Source: Arcobacter sp.
GTDB taxonomy: Bacteria; Campylobacterota; Campylobacteria; Campylobacterales; Arcobacteraceae
DNA length: 64,000 bases
Assembly (NCBI GenBank): GCA_002869565.1
Contig: PKUJ01000027.1
Span: 357,975-421,974 of the forward strand
Direction: 5' to 3'
Shown one piece after another: positions 9,005 through 19,942 of this stretch. How positions within the stretch are numbered: the stretch's first letter is position 1; every line of letters begins with the position of its first letter. The position numbers and the translations under genes were made by a program. The notes under the pieces were generated by a model, which saw nothing but the letters and a program-made list of their open reading frames with translations, did not search any database and was not told the origin of the DNA.

Positions 9005-9960
9005 TGAATAAAACTACAATTATAGCTACACTTTTTATTGTGTTTATGGCACTTTTCCCGTTTATTGTTGATTCTGCTTGGTTAAGTATTGGAATTACAT
9101 TTTTAGTTTTTGCAGTGGTTGCATTTTCTCAAGATATTATCTTAGGACGTGCAGGAATTTTTAATATGGGGCATGCGATATTCTTTGGAATGGGAGCTTA
9201 CACAACTGCAATCTTAAATGTACATTTTGGTTTTGAAATTATTGCAACAATTCCATTTGCAATTATTATTCCTGTAATTTTTTCAATATTACTTGCAGGT
9301 CCAATTATCCATTTAAAAGGAGACTATTTATTAGTTGCGACTATTGGATTTAATATTATTTTTGAACAAGTTTTATCAAATGATGTATTTGGTTTAACTG
9401 GTGGTCCTAATGGTATTTTTGGAATTGATGTGTTTAGAATTTTTGGTTATGAACTATTTTCTGATACTTCAATTTATTATCTAGCATATGCTTTATTAGT
9501 TGTTACATTACTAATTATTAGAAATTTAGATACTTCAGCATATGGAAGAGCTTTATATTACATTCATAAAGATGAAATAGCAGCTAAATCTATGGGAATT
9601 AATGTTTCTTATTACAAACTATTTGCATTTGCACTTGGTGCTGCAATTGCTGGTGCGGCAGGTTCAGTTTTTGCTATTCAGTATTCAGCTGTATCTCCTG
9701 AGTCATTTAACTTTATGCAGTCAGTTATGTTCTTTGCTATTGTACTTGTTGGTGGTTCAGCGTCATTACCAGGTATTATTATTGGTACTTTTGTAATGTT
9801 TGTATTACCAGAACTGTTTACAGAATTTAAAGAATCAAGATATTTAATTTTTGGTGCTGCAATGGTATTAACAATGATCTTAAGACCAAATGGCGTTTGG
9901 CCCGCGAAATTTGGAAATATCCCAAAATTTCTTAAAAAGAAAGCAAGGGAGGCAAAATAA
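9004..9960 (+). CDS. livM: branched-chain amino-acid ABC permease
   Basis: A 318-residue permease with the LivM signatures GRAGIFNMGHAIFFGMGAY and LKGDYLLVATIGFNI, about ten helices, and a cytoplasmic coupling helix region near ALYYIHKDEIAAKSMGIN. It overlaps livH and livG by single-base TAATG junctions, so the genes are translationally coupled. Confidence 0.9.
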   Translation: MNKTTIIATLFIVFMALFPFIVDSAWLSIGITFLVFAVVAFSQDIILGRAGIFNMGHAIFFGMGAYTTAILNVHFGFEIIATIPFAIIIPVIFSILLAGPIIHLKGDYLLVATIGFNIIFEQVLSNDVFGLTGGPNGIFGIDVFRIFGYELFSDTSIYYLAYALLVVTLLIIRNLDTSAYGRALYYIHKDEIAAKSMGINVSYYKLFAFALGAAIAGAAGSVFAIQYSAVSPESFNFMQSVMFFAIVLVGGSASLPGIIIGTFVMFVLPELFTEFKESRYLIFGAAMVLTMILRPNGVWPAKFGNIPKFLKKKAREAK

Positions 9961-10739
9961 TGGAATATGTATTAGAAATTGAAAATGTTTCAAAATTTTT
10001 CCATGGTTTAGTTGCAATTGATGATTTAACTATAAAAGTTAAACCAGGTCAAATATATGGAATTATTGGTCCAAATGGTGCAGGTAAAACTACACTATTT
10101 AACTGTGTAACTGGCATTTATACTCCTGAAAAAGGGACAATTAAATATAAAGGTGAAAAAATTACAGGTATGGAACCTCATAAAATTGCTCAAAGAGGAG
10201 TTTTAAGAACTTTTCAAAATATTCGTCTTTTTAAAGAGATGAGTGTTGCTGAAAATATTATTGCTGGTTGTCATACAAAGTCAGAACAAAAATGGTATCA
10301 CTCAATTATTCATACTCCAGCATATAGAAGAGATGAAAAGAAACATTGGGAAAAAGTTGGCGAACTTATGGACTTTTTTGGATTAACTAAATATGCTAAA
10401 ACTCCAGCAGGAGATTTATCATATGGGAATCAAAGAAAAATTGAAATGGCAAGAGCTCTTGCAGCTGATCCTGAAATTTTAATTTTAGATGAACCTGCTG
10501 CTGGATTAAATGAAAATGAGACAATTGAGTTAACAAATATCATTTTAAAAATTAAAGAGATGGGTCTTGGAATCATGATGATTGAGCATGATATGGATAT
10601 GGTTATGAAATTAACTGATTACATTACAGTTATTAATTTTGGAAAAGAGATTTCTCAAGGGCTTCCTGCTTTTGTACAAGGTGATCCAAAAGTTATTGAA
10701 GCTTATATTGGAACAGATGATGATGAGGAGGATGAGTAA
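9960..10739 (+). CDS. livG: branched-chain amino-acid ABC ATPase
   Basis: A 259-residue ATP-binding subunit. Walker A is GPNGAGKTT, the Q-loop is in RTFQNIRLF, the signature is LSYGNQRKIEMARAL, and Walker B is ILILDEPAAGLN followed by the H-loop EHDMD. It energises LivHM together with LivF. Its stop overlaps the livF start. Confidence 0.92.
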   Translation: MEYVLEIENVSKFFHGLVAIDDLTIKVKPGQIYGIIGPNGAGKTTLFNCVTGIYTPEKGTIKYKGEKITGMEPHKIAQRGVLRTFQNIRLFKEMSVAENIIAGCHTKSEQKWYHSIIHTPAYRRDEKKHWEKVGELMDFFGLTKYAKTPAGDLSYGNQRKIEMARALAADPEILILDEPAAGLNENETIELTNIILKIKEMGLGIMMIEHDMDMVMKLTDYITVINFGKEISQGLPAFVQGDPKVIEAYIGTDDDEEDE

Positions 10740-11461
10740 TGGTAAATAATGAAATATTATTAGATATAAAAGACCTTCAAGTATCTTATGGAGCAATTGA
10801 AGCAATTAAAGGCATCTCTTTGCACGTTAAAAAAGGAGAAGTTGTTACAATTTTAGGTGCAAATGGTGCTGGAAAAACAACAACTTTACAAACAATTTCT
10901 GGACTTTTAAAACCAAAGTCTGGACATATTATTTTTGATAAAAATGATATTACAAAATGTGAAGCGCACGATATTGTAAGTCTAGGTATGTCTCATTCTC
11001 CTGAAGGAAGAAGAGTTTTTGGAATCTTAACGGTTGAAGAAAACTTAATGATGGGTGCTTATACTTTAAAAGATCACGATAAAGAGACTTTAGAATGGAT
11101 TTATGACATTCTTCCAAGACTTAAAGAAAGACGAAAGCAACTTGCAGGAACACTTTCAGGTGGTGAGCAACAAATGCTTGCAATTGGTAGGGCAATTATG
11201 TCAAAACCTAAACTGCTAATTTTAGATGAACCATCATTAGGATTAGCTCCTATTTTAATAAAAGCTATTTTTAAAGCTGTAAAAGAGATTGCACAAAGTG
11301 GTGTAACTGTTTTATTAGTAGAACAAAATGCTAAAGCTGCATTAAAATTAGCTGATAGAGCATATGTTCTTGAAGTAGGGAAAATTACCCATGAAGGGAC
11401 AGCTGAAGAGTTATTAAATTCTGAAACTATTCAAGAAGCATATTTGGGTAAAAAACATTAA
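10739..11461 (+). CDS. livF: branched-chain amino-acid ABC ATPase
   Basis: A 240-residue ATPase partner of LivG: Walker A GANGAGKTT, signature LSGGEQQMLAIGRA, Walker B LLILDEPSLGLAP and the LivF-typical LVEQNAKAAL. It is last of the liv operon. A 21-codon basic ORF starts 1 base after its stop. Confidence 0.92.
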   Translation: MVNNEILLDIKDLQVSYGAIEAIKGISLHVKKGEVVTILGANGAGKTTTLQTISGLLKPKSGHIIFDKNDITKCEAHDIVSLGMSHSPEGRRVFGILTVEENLMMGAYTLKDHDKETLEWIYDILPRLKERRKQLAGTLSGGEQQMLAIGRAIMSKPKLLILDEPSLGLAPILIKAIFKAVKEIAQSGVTVLLVEQNAKAALKLADRAYVLEVGKITHEGTAEELLNSETIQEAYLGKKH

Positions 11462-11462
11462 T

Positions 11463-11528
11463 ATGAGACATAAACGTAGATTACAATCAAAAGTACAAGA
11501 TTTACATAAAGGCCAGGAAAATCCTTAA
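11463..11528 (+). CDS. possible 21-residue basic peptide between livF and putA
   Basis: Short ORF MRHKRRLQSKVQDLHKGQEN-P, ATG directly after the livF stop. It is strongly basic at its N-terminus and lies ahead of a long hairpin (11553-11591). It could be translated by coupling to livF, act as a leader, or be chance. No family is known. Confidence 0.3.
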   Translation: MRHKRRLQSKVQDLHKGQENP

Positions 11529-11552
11529 TTAAAGTAGCAAGATTGCGATACT

Positions 11553-11591
11553 TAGTAGTTAAGCACATTTAAAAATGTGATTAACTACTTA
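11553..11591 (+). terminator. long hairpin between livF and putA
   Basis: TAGTAGTTAAGCACATTT pairs with AAATGTGATTAACTACTTA with one mismatch, a stem of about 17 bp with a 2-base loop. There is no clear T-run after it, so it may be a weak or Rho-assisted terminator, an mRNA stabiliser, or an operator of putA. Confidence 0.5.
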
Positions 11592-11630
11592 AATTAATTT
11601 AAAAAAACAATAAATTTTTAAGGACAATAA

Positions 11631-14600
11631 ATGAAAAATGAAACAAAAATTATAAACTCAGCTGTAGAACTAGCAGAAAAATGGCAAAATAGAGCAACAC
11701 AGCTTGTAAGTGATTTTGATAGAGAATTCTATGTAAAAATGAATAAGATGTTAGATCATCCAAAGGATAAAGCTCTTTTAATAGAGTTAATGGACCAATG
11801 TTTTAGATGTGAAACAAATGCAAGAGTTGCAGATCAAATAATTTTCTTATTAGAGAAACATGGGATGGCTCACTTTTTTACAACTAAAGATAAAACACTT
11901 TTATGGTTATTCCAAAATTTTGGAAAGTTTTTACCAAATTTATCTGTTCCTATGTTTGTAAATCAAATAAGAGAAGACACAAAAACAGTGGTTATTAAAG
12001 GAGAAGAAGAGCCTTTTAATAAACACTTAGTTATGAGAAAAGAAGAGGGTACGAGGGTTAATATTAACCTTATTGGGGAAGTAGTACTTGGTGAAGAAGA
12101 AGCAAGTGAAAGAATGGAAAAATATCTTAAAGCTTTAACTAATCCAAATATTGATTATATTTATATTAAGATATCAACTATTTATTCTCAAATTAATCCA
12201 TTAAATTTTGAACATACAGTTCAAGTACTTGTTGAAAAATTAACTAAAATTTATGAACAAGCACAAAAATTCCCATATATTGCTCCGGATGGAACAAAAT
12301 CAAATAAATTTATTAACCTTGATATGGAAGAATACAGAGACTTAGCTATTACTGTTGAAGTATTCAAAAGAACATTAGATAAACCACAATTTAAAGATTT
12401 TTACGCAGGTATTGTTTTACAAGCTTATGTCCCAGATTCATTTTTAGTACAAAAAGATTTATTAGCTTGGTCTAAAAATAGAGTAGATAATGGTGGCTCT
12501 CCAATCAAGTTTAGACTTGTAAAAGGTGCTAATATGGAGATGGAAGAGACTGAAGCTAGTCAAAAACATTGGGAAATGGTAACTTATACAGATAAATCAG
12601 ATACAGATTCAAATTATAAAAGAATGGCAAGACATGCCCTTGATCCTGAAAATGCTAAATACATGCATATAGGAACTGCTTCTCACAACTTATTCGAACT
12701 AGCATATGCAACAACTTTAGCACAAGAGAATGGTACTATTGAATACCATACTTTAGAGATGCTAGAAGGTATGAGTGAAGCTGCTAGACTAGCTATTAAA
12801 GAGATTTCAAAATCTGTAATTTTATATGCACCAACTGCTACAAAAGAGCAATTTACAAATGCAATAGCATACTTAGTAAGAAGACTTGATGAAAATACAG
12901 GTCCAGATAACTTTATTAGATACTCTTTTGGATTAACTGTTGGTTCAAAAGATTGGAATATGCAGAAAGAGTTATTTTTAAAATCTTTTGAAAATGAAAA
13001 AACTTCATTTGTAGGTGCAAAAAGAACTCAAAATAGACTTACAGAAAAATGGGATGATTTTTCACATACATCATATGACACAAAAGAGTACCATGCAGAA
13101 GCAGATACAGATTTTATTTTACCAGCGAATCAAGAGTGGGCAAAAAACATTATCAAAAAATGGAAGTTTTCAAAAGATACTGAACATAAAATCACTCCAA
13201 TTGTTGTTGGTGGTGAAGAGATTGTTGAAGATAGAAAAGTTGTTGAAGCTATTGATAAATGTCAAATTAAAGAAGGTGTATTAGCTGGTAAATTTGCAAA
13301 TGCAAATGCTGAAGACCTTAAAAGAGCTGTTGAAGTAGCAAAGGCTGATGTTGATGGTTGGAGAAGTTTAACACATGAACAAAGACATTCTGCACTTAAA
13401 CATGTTAGTAATAAATTAAAAGAAAGAAGAGATGACCTAATAGGTGTTGCTGCTGCTGAAGTTGGTAAAGTATTTACTGAAACTGATGTTGAAGTTTCTG
13501 AAGCAGTTGACTTTGTAGAGTTTTATCCATATAGTGCAAACTATTTTGATAAATATGAAAATATAGAGTTCTCTGGTAAAGGTGTAGGTGTAGTTGTACC
13601 ACCATGGAATTTCCCTGTTGCTATTCCATTAGGTGGAGTTGCTGCTTCCTTAGCTGCTGGTAATACAGTAATTATCAAACCTGCATCAGTTGCTGCTTTA
13701 ACTGCATATGAGATGTGTAAATGTTTCTGGGATGCTGGTATTTCTAAAAATGTACTTCAATTTGTTCCTTGTCCAGGGGCACTTGCAGGTGAGCATTTAA
13801 TTGCAAACAAAGATGTGGATTTTGTAATTTTAACTGGTGGAGAAGATACAGCTGCAAGTATGTTAAAAACAAGACCAGATTTAATGTTAACAGCAGAAAC
13901 TGGTGGAAAAGATGCAACTATTGTTACAAATATGGCAGATAGAGAACAAGCAGTTAAAAATGTATGTTTAAGTGCATTTAATAACTCTGGTCAAAAATGT
14001 TCTGCTACTTCACTTTTAGTTTTAGAAGAAGAAGTTTATAATGATGAATCATTTAAAAAAGCTTTGGTTGATACTGCTCGTTCTATGAGTGTTGGTTCTA
14101 TTTGGGATTTCAAAAATAGAATTGGTACTTTAGCAAATCCTGTGTCTGGAAATCTTAAAAAAGCAATCTCTGAATTAGAAGGTAATGAAGAGTGGTTATT
14201 AGCTCCTGAATATGCAGAAGATAATAAATATATGTTAAAACCTGCAATAAAATGGGGAGTAAGTGAAGGAAACTTCATTCATATGAACGAACTTTTTGGA
14301 CCAGTACTTGCCGTTGTAAAAGCAAAAGATTTAGCTCATGCAGTTAAAATTGTAAATGATACAGGATATGGATTAACTTCTGGTATTGAATCTCTTGATG
14401 AAAGAGAAGTAACATACTGGAAAGAAAACCTTAAAGCTGGAAATCTTTATGTAAATAGAGGAACAACTGGGGCAATTGTTCTTAGACAACCATTTGGTGG
14501 AATGGGTAAATCTGCAATTGGTGCAGGTAGAAAAGTTGGTATCTTTAATTATATTACTCAATTTGTTAATTTTACTGAAAAATCGGCACCTGTTTCTAAA

Positions 14601-15203
14601 AAAATATATAATACAGAATTAACACAATTAATTTCTGGATCAAAATTTAATTCATTAAATAAAGAAGATTTTGAAAAACTTGAATTAGCACTTCAATCTT
14701 ATTATGAAAATTATGAGAATGAGTTTAGTGTGGCAAAAGATTATTGTGAAGTTAGAGGAGAAGATAATCACTTTAGATATCTTCCTTTAAAAAATGTATT
14801 AATTAGAGTTTCTTCTGATGATACACTTTTTGAAGCTGTATCTAGAGTTCTTGCTGCAAAAATTTCTAATGTTAGTTTTAAAGTTTCGATTTCTGAGAAT
14901 ACTGCTGTTAAATCATTTTTAGAAAAAAATAAAAACATTTTATTTTCATTAGAAGATTCACTTGTGGAAGAAAAAGATGATGAATTTGTTAAACATATAG
15001 CTTCTTTTGATAGAGTTATTTATTCAAATATTTCAAAAGTACCTTCTCATGTTTTTGATAAAGCTTCAGAATCTTTAACTTTTATTGTTAGACAAGCTCC
15101 TATGATGGAAGGAAGATTAGAACTTCTAAACTACTTTATTGAGCAATCAATTTCTCACTCATATCACAGATATGGAAATATTGGCGCAAGAGGACTAAAA
15201 TAA
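11631..15203 (+). CDS. putA: bifunctional proline dehydrogenase / glutamate-semialdehyde dehydrogenase
   Basis: A 1190-residue enzyme oxidising proline to glutamate in two steps. The N-terminal half (about 70-470) is the FAD proline dehydrogenase barrel, with FRLVKGANMEMEE and the AYVPDS region. The C-terminal part (about 540-1010) is an aldehyde dehydrogenase with PPWNFPVAIPLGG, ETGGKDA and catalytic Cys790 in NSGQKCSATS. A further C-terminal extension follows. There is no ribbon-helix-helix DNA-binding domain, so it is an enzyme only, as in other Campylobacterota. It is preceded by AAGGACAATAA and the hairpin after liv. Confidence 0.93.
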   Translation: MKNETKIINSAVELAEKWQNRATQLVSDFDREFYVKMNKMLDHPKDKALLIELMDQCFRCETNARVADQIIFLLEKHGMAHFFTTKDKTLLWLFQNFGKFLPNLSVPMFVNQIREDTKTVVIKGEEEPFNKHLVMRKEEGTRVNINLIGEVVLGEEEASERMEKYLKALTNPNIDYIYIKISTIYSQINPLNFEHTVQVLVEKLTKIYEQAQKFPYIAPDGTKSNKFINLDMEEYRDLAITVEVFKRTLDKPQFKDFYAGIVLQAYVPDSFLVQKDLLAWSKNRVDNGGSPIKFRLVKGANMEMEETEASQKHWEMVTYTDKSDTDSNYKRMARHALDPENAKYMHIGTASHNLFELAYATTLAQENGTIEYHTLEMLEGMSEAARLAIKEISKSVILYAPTATKEQFTNAIAYLVRRLDENTGPDNFIRYSFGLTVGSKDWNMQKELFLKSFENEKTSFVGAKRTQNRLTEKWDDFSHTSYDTKEYHAEADTDFILPANQEWAKNIIKKWKFSKDTEHKITPIVVGGEEIVEDRKVVEAIDKCQIKEGVLAGKFANANAEDLKRAVEVAKADVDGWRSLTHEQRHSALKHVSNKLKERRDDLIGVAAAEVGKVFTETDVEVSEAVDFVEFYPYSANYFDKYENIEFSGKGVGVVVPPWNFPVAIPLGGVAASLAAGNTVIIKPASVAALTAYEMCKCFWDAGISKNVLQFVPCPGALAGEHLIANKDVDFVILTGGEDTAASMLKTRPDLMLTAETGGKDATIVTNMADREQAVKNVCLSAFNNSGQKCSATSLLVLEEEVYNDESFKKALVDTARSMSVGSIWDFKNRIGTLANPVSGNLKKAISELEGNEEWLLAPEYAEDNKYMLKPAIKWGVSEGNFIHMNELFGPVLAVVKAKDLAHAVKIVNDTGYGLTSGIESLDEREVTYWKENLKAGNLYVNRGTTGAIVLRQPFGGMGKSAIGAGRKVGIFNYITQFVNFTEKSAPVSKKIYNTELTQLISGSKFNSLNKEDFEKLELALQSYYENYENEFSVAKDYCEVRGEDNHFRYLPLKNVLIRVSSDDTLFEAVSRVLAAKISNVSFKVSISENTAVKSFLEKNKNILFSLEDSLVEEKDDEFVKHIASFDRVIYSNISKVPSHVFDKASESLTFIVRQAPMMEGRLELLNYFIEQSISHSYHRYGNIGARGLK

Positions 15204-15335
15204 TAGAGAGTTTTTCTCTTATTATAGTTTTTTAGCCATATAAAACTTACTATATAAATAAAAAGAAGATTAGTTTTAAACTTTTCTTCTCTTTATGATA
15301 GTTGATTTTCAAATAGTTAAAATACTAATAATAAT

Positions 15336-15444
15336 GATACTGTTTGAATACGGTCTTCAGTAATAATTAAAAATTAAAAAAACTTGTATTAACAAGTGAT
15401 AACTAGCTAAACGATGGTGCATTCAATCTGTGAAGTTACCATTG
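15336..15444 (+). ncRNA. structured 5' leader upstream of the GltB-like gene
   Basis: Three consecutive hairpins are visible: TACTG/CAGTA at 15338-15362, ACTTGT/ACAAGT with ATTA loop at 15382-15397, and CGATGGT/ACCATTG at 15412-15444 enclosing TTCA/TGAA. The element ends about 28 bases before the start codon. It does not match the riboswitch consensus sequences I tried to recall, so it is reported as an unassigned leader or small RNA. Confidence 0.4.
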
Positions 15445-15472
15445 GGTTAAGTAAAAATTATAGGAAATATAT

Positions 15473-17176
15473 ATGGAAACATGGTTTGTTATATTAGTGG
15501 CTTTTGGTGTGAGTATATTTATGTGGTATGTACATGATAAATATGTACAAAGGCAACATCAAATTTTGGTAAATTATCCAATTATTGGACGACTTAGATT
15601 TGTATTTCAAGAATTTAGAGAGCCTTTTAGACAATATTTTGGTGATGAAAAATTTTATGAATCAATGGATAAATTAGATTGGGTTTATAATGCATCAAGA
15701 GATAAAGTGAATTATGCTTCTTTTTCACCATCTCAGCCCTTACCTAAACCAAAACTTATGTTAAAACATACAAATTTTGTATTAAATGATGATGAAGTTG
15801 ATAATGATTTCTCTATTATTTTTGGTGAGAATAGAAGAAGCCCTTTTATTTCAAATTCTATAATAGGACGGGGACCTATGAGTGATGGTTCTATTTCTCC
15901 CGAAGGAACAAGAGCTTTTGTATATGGTGCTAAAGATGGAAACTTTCCAATTAATTCAGGTGAAGGTGGATTAACATCAAACTTTTTTGTAACTCATAAT
16001 AACTATGATACTAGATATATGAAAGAAGTTAGAGGAACTGCTTTTCAAGAAAAAGTATTTAAATTATCTAAATTTCTATTCAATGTTCCTGTTGCTATTG
16101 ATTTTTATAGAAAAGTGGTTTTTAGAAAAGATTTAGAAGCTGACACTTATGTTTATAATAAAGAAAAAGACTGTTTTTATAGACCTAATTGGGATGCACC
16201 TCTTGAGTATTTTCCAAATGAGGTTCCTAACGATATGGCTGACATAATTTTACAAATTAGTTCAGGTCTATATGGTGTTAGAACAAAAGCTGGAAAATTT
16301 GATATTGAACGTTATAAAAAACAGATGAGCTTTTGTCGAATGACTGAAATTAAAATTGCACAAGGAGCTAAACAAACTGGTGGAAAATTGATTGCTGAGA
16401 AAGTTACTCCTTCAATTGCTTATTATAGAAATATAGAGGCAAATAAAGATGCCTTTTCACCTAATAGATTTCCTTATGCAACTTCAAATGAAGAACTATT
16501 TGATTTTATTGGAGAGTTGCAAGAAGCTTCGGGTAAGCCTGTTGGTATAAAAATTGTTATCTCTGATTATGATAACATTGTTCCTATGGCAAAAGAGATA
16601 AAAAGAAGAGTTGCTTTAAATTTACCTTTCCCTGATTATATCTCTCTTGATGGAGGAAGTGGTGGTAGTGCTACAGCTCCATTGGATATGATGGAAAGAA
16701 TTGGTATGGACATTAGGGATGCTATATACTTAGTAGATAAAGTACTTAAAGAATATGGTGTTAGAGAATATGTAAAAATTTCTGCAAGTGGTAAGGTTCT
16801 TACTCCTGATGATGTAGTAATTACTCTTTGTATTGGTGCTGACTTTGTTCAAATTGCACGTGGATTTATGATGAGTGCAGGGTGTATACGGGCAAGATAT
16901 TGTTCTGGAGCAGGAAAGCATCAATGTCCAGTTGGACTAGCCACACAAGATATTAAAAAAAGAAAACACTATTTTGTTAAAAAACACTCAGATTACGTAA
17001 AAAATTATCACAATAATATTTTAAAAAGTATGAAAAGTTTATTAGCAGTAATGGGATTAAAAAATATAAAAGAGTTAGATAAAGATAAATTAATCTTTTT
17101 AGATAAAAATTCGATTATACATGATGATATTGAAAGTGTATTTGAAAGAAGAGTTTTTAATAAAAAAGAGATTTAA
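15473..17176 (+). CDS. FMN-binding glutamate synthase family protein (GltB-like central domain)
   Basis: A 567-residue protein with one N-terminal membrane helix (about 4-20), then a glutamate synthase FMN/2-oxoglutarate barrel. Visible features are [13 protein letters not shown], the glycine-rich [13 protein letters not shown], and the iron-sulfur type cysteine cluster [19 protein letters not shown]. It lacks the glutaminase domain and the GltD subunit, so it is not a classical glutamate synthase. Homologues are annotated only as FMN-binding glutamate synthase family; the reaction is unknown. RBS TAGGAAAT; leader RNA upstream. Confidence 0.85.
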   Translation: METWFVILVAFGVSIFMWYVHDKYVQRQHQILVNYPIIGRLRFVFQEFREPFRQYFGDEKFYESMDKLDWVYNASRDKVNYASFSPSQPLPKPKLMLKHTNFVLNDDEVDNDFSIIFGENRRSPFISNSIIGRGPMSDGSISPEGTRAFVYGAKDGNFPINSGEGGLTSNFFVTHNNYDTRYMKEVRGTAFQEKVFKLSKFLFNVPVAIDFYRKVVFRKDLEADTYVYNKEKDCFYRPNWDAPLEYFPNEVPNDMADIILQISSGLYGVRTKAGKFDIERYKKQMSFCRMTEIKIAQGAKQTGGKLIAEKVTPSIAYYRNIEANKDAFSPNRFPYATSNEELFDFIGELQEASGKPVGIKIVISDYDNIVPMAKEIKRRVALNLPFPDYISLDGGSGGSATAPLDMMERIGMDIRDAIYLVDKVLKEYGVREYVKISASGKVLTPDDVVITLCIGADFVQIARGFMMSAGCIRARYCSGAGKHQCPVGLATQDIKKRKHYFVKKHSDYVKNYHNNILKSMKSLLAVMGLKNIKELDKDKLIFLDKNSIIHDDIESVFERRVFNKKEI

Positions 17177-17190
17177 AAAAGGGGTTAGAA

Positions 17191-19053
17191 ATGTTAGGTT
17201 TAAATAATTTAAAGATTGGTAAAAAAGTTTTAATTGCACCAACTATTGCTTTAGTTTTTTTAATTGCTTTAGCTATATTTTCAAATAATTCTTTAAAATC
17301 AAATAAGAGTACATTAAAAGAAATAGTTGAAGTTAAATTTGAACTATATGTGCTTAGCAATAAGCTTTTAGTAGATATGGAACTTTATAATACCGTGCTT
17401 TATAAAGTATTTAATTATGTAACAGGGGCATATGATGAGCCAGAAATTCTTGCTGAAATTAAAATATTAAATACTCTTCAAAAAGATGTTGTTTTTGATT
17501 TAAAAAAATTAAAAAAAGCTACAGTACATGATAAAAAAGTTATAAAGAGTATTAAACAAATAGAACTTAACTTGAAAGATTACAATTTACAAATAAATGA
17601 TGCAATGAATGATGTAATGAATATTTATTTAGATAAGGTTCTTGAAACGGACATTCCTTTTTCTAATATAACTAAAGAATTAAATAGCATTACAAAATTT
17701 GCATATAATGAAAACAATAAAAGTTATGATAATGCATTAGAAAAGATTGATAGTACTCTTAATACTCTTTATCTTCTAGTCGCAATTGTTGTAGGCTTAT
17801 TATTTTTTATTATTATTGCTGTAACTAATTCAATTAAAAAACCACTTGCTATATTTCAAGAAGGATTATTAGAATTCTTTCAATATATTAATCAAGAAAA
17901 AGATGATGCAAAACTAATTCAATTAGAATCTAATGATGAATTAGGTGAAATGGCAAAAATTGTAAATAGAAATATTGATAATACAAAATTAAGTATAGAA
18001 AGTGACAGATTATTAGTTGATAGTGCAATAAAATGTGCAAATGAAGCTAAAAAAGGTTTCCTAAATGTAAAAATTGATGGAAAAACAACAAATCCTGCCT
18101 TGAATGAATTAAAAGATGTAATAAATCAAATGTTATGTGCAATAGAAGATAATATTACTGATGCAATGAATGTTTTATCTGAGTATTCAAAATATGATTA
18201 TAGGTCAAAAATTGATATATCTAATATGGATGGTGATTTTAAGTCATTATGTGAAGATATTAATAATTTAGGTGAAGCAATTACCTCTATGCTAATTGAA
18301 AATAAAAATATAGGATTATTTTTATCTTCAAATGCCAATAATTTATCAAGAAATGTAAATACTTTGACAACTGCTGCAAATAGCCAAGCTGCCTCTCTAG
18401 AAGAAACAGCTGCTGCAATAGAAGAGATAACTTCAAATATGCAAAATAGTTCAAAAAATATTTTAGATATGACTTCTTATGCAAATGAAGTTTCTAGTTC
18501 AGTAACTGAAGGAGAAACATTAGCTTCAAAAACTGCAATATCAATGGACGAAATAAATGAACAAACAAATGCCATTGCTGAAGCAATAACTGTAATTGAT
18601 CAAATAGCATTTCAAACAAATATCCTTTCTCTAAATGCTGCCGTTGAAGCAGCAACCGCAGGAGAATCAGGAAAAGGATTTGCAGTTGTTGCACAAGAAG
18701 TTAGAAACCTTGCTTCAAGAAGTGCAGATGCAGCAAAAGAGATTAAAGATCTTGTGGAAAATGCTACAAATAAAACAAATGAAGGTAAGAAAATATCAAG
18801 TGATATGATAAATGGATATGAGAGATTAAATACTAATATTCAAAATACCTTAGGCTTGATAGCTGATGTATCTACCTCATCAAAAGAACAATTTAGTGCA
18901 ATGGAACAAATCAATGACACAGTTAATAAGTTAGATCAAGTAACTCAAGAAAATGCTGCAGCAGCAAGTGAAGCAAATGATGTTGCAAGGGAAGTAAATA
19001 AAATTGCTGAAGAAGTAGTTGAAAATACAAATAAAAAAGAATTTAATGAATAA
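17191..19053 (+). CDS. methyl-accepting chemotaxis protein
   Basis: A 620-residue chemoreceptor. Membrane helices at about 13-32 and 190-210 flank a periplasmic helical ligand domain (four-helix bundle type). A HAMP region and a long signalling coiled coil follow. The hairpin tip [17 protein letters not shown] and [19 protein letters not shown] is the diagnostic CheA/CheW contact. It feeds the chemotaxis pathway, whose cheYARDB genes lie at 46.3-51.4 kb. The ligand is unknown. Confidence 0.92.
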   Translation: MLGLNNLKIGKKVLIAPTIALVFLIALAIFSNNSLKSNKSTLKEIVEVKFELYVLSNKLLVDMELYNTVLYKVFNYVTGAYDEPEILAEIKILNTLQKDVVFDLKKLKKATVHDKKVIKSIKQIELNLKDYNLQINDAMNDVMNIYLDKVLETDIPFSNITKELNSITKFAYNENNKSYDNALEKIDSTLNTLYLLVAIVVGLLFFIIIAVTNSIKKPLAIFQEGLLEFFQYINQEKDDAKLIQLESNDELGEMAKIVNRNIDNTKLSIESDRLLVDSAIKCANEAKKGFLNVKIDGKTTNPALNELKDVINQMLCAIEDNITDAMNVLSEYSKYDYRSKIDISNMDGDFKSLCEDINNLGEAITSMLIENKNIGLFLSSNANNLSRNVNTLTTAANSQAASLEETAAAIEEITSNMQNSSKNILDMTSYANEVSSSVTEGETLASKTAISMDEINEQTNAIAEAITVIDQIAFQTNILSLNAAVEAATAGESGKGFAVVAQEVRNLASRSADAAKEIKDLVENATNKTNEGKKISSDMINGYERLNTNIQNTLGLIADVSTSSKEQFSAMEQINDTVNKLDQVTQENAAAASEANDVAREVNKIAEEVVENTNKKEFNE

Positions 19054-19070
19054 GAGGTATAAATAATTAT

Positions 19071-19901
19071 ATGTTATTAGATATTTTAAAAGATTATTTA
19101 GGTTTTGCAGTTGCTGGAAATTTTGCAAATCATTTAGGTGAAGCAGGAGAAGCTGACGAGTTTTCAGTAATTGAAACAGAAGATAAAAATGCCCCAAAAG
19201 GTATGTTCCCATTTTATATAAAAGATCATGATAGTTTTTTAGGAACATATCCATTATGTAATGAAATTATATTAACACATGGTAGAGAAGATGATAAATT
19301 ACAGGCAGAAGCAGAAGTTGCATTAATTTGTGATTTTATATATGAAGATGGAAAAGTTAAAGACATAGTGCCAAAGTATTTTTCTGCATTTAATGATTGT
19401 TCAATTAGAACTCAAGATGGCAAGAAGTTAAGTACAAAGAAAAATTGGGGACCTAAAACCAAAGGTATTTCAAAAGACTTAATTGAAATTGATAATTTTA
19501 CAGAAGAGGGAATCTTATCAAAATATCATATTTCATCATTTATTAAAAGAGATGGTGTCTTACATAATTATGGAACAATATCTGCTGTAAAATCATATGC
19601 ATATTTTTTTACACAATTAAAAGATTGGATGATTGATAAATTAAATACTCAAGTAGAGTGTGGGCCATTAGAGGAAATTACGCAATTTTTAAAAAAAGCT
19701 AAAGAAGCCAAAGGTATTCTTATTGCTGCTGGTGCTACTGCATATAGTGAATTTGGAAAGAAAAATTATTTGAAAAAAGGTGATGAACTTTTTATATATG
19801 TTTATAATGCTCATGTTAATAGTCATGTAGACATAATAAACAATATTGATTCAAATGATAAGTTAGTAGATTGCTCAAAATTACATCAGATTATTGCTTA
19901 G
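19071..19901 (+). CDS. DUF5718-type protein, possibly FAH-like fold
   Basis: A 276-residue cytoplasmic protein common in Campylobacterota. The core AEAEVALICDFIYEDGK and FSAFNDCSIR resembles the metal-binding core of the fumarylacetoacetate hydrolase superfamily (ExE then FND). This suggests a hydrolase or isomerase of a keto-acid, but that is inference. It starts 17 bases after the chemoreceptor stop and is probably cotranscribed. The family name is recalled, not searched. Confidence 0.6.
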   Translation: MLLDILKDYLGFAVAGNFANHLGEAGEADEFSVIETEDKNAPKGMFPFYIKDHDSFLGTYPLCNEIILTHGREDDKLQAEAEVALICDFIYEDGKVKDIVPKYFSAFNDCSIRTQDGKKLSTKKNWGPKTKGISKDLIEIDNFTEEGILSKYHISSFIKRDGVLHNYGTISAVKSYAYFFTQLKDWMIDKLNTQVECGPLEEITQFLKKAKEAKGILIAAGATAYSEFGKKNYLKKGDELFIYVYNAHVNSHVDIINNIDSNDKLVDCSKLHQIIA

Positions 19902-19907
19902 TATTAA

Positions 19908-19942
19908 ATTAAAAAAAAAGAACTTAGTTTTCTAAGATATTC
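19908..19942. terminator. intrinsic terminator between convergent genes
   Basis: A nine-A run, then CTTAG-TTTT-CTAAG hairpin, lies between the DUF5718-type gene and the minus-strand 65-residue gene. The A-run reads as a U-run for the minus strand. Confidence 0.45.

Noticed and set aside
15336..15444. Known riboswitch classes (TPP, SAM, c-di-GMP-I, fluoride, glycine, cobalamin) for the GltB leader
   Set aside because: None of the conserved cores could be found; left as an unassigned structured RNA.
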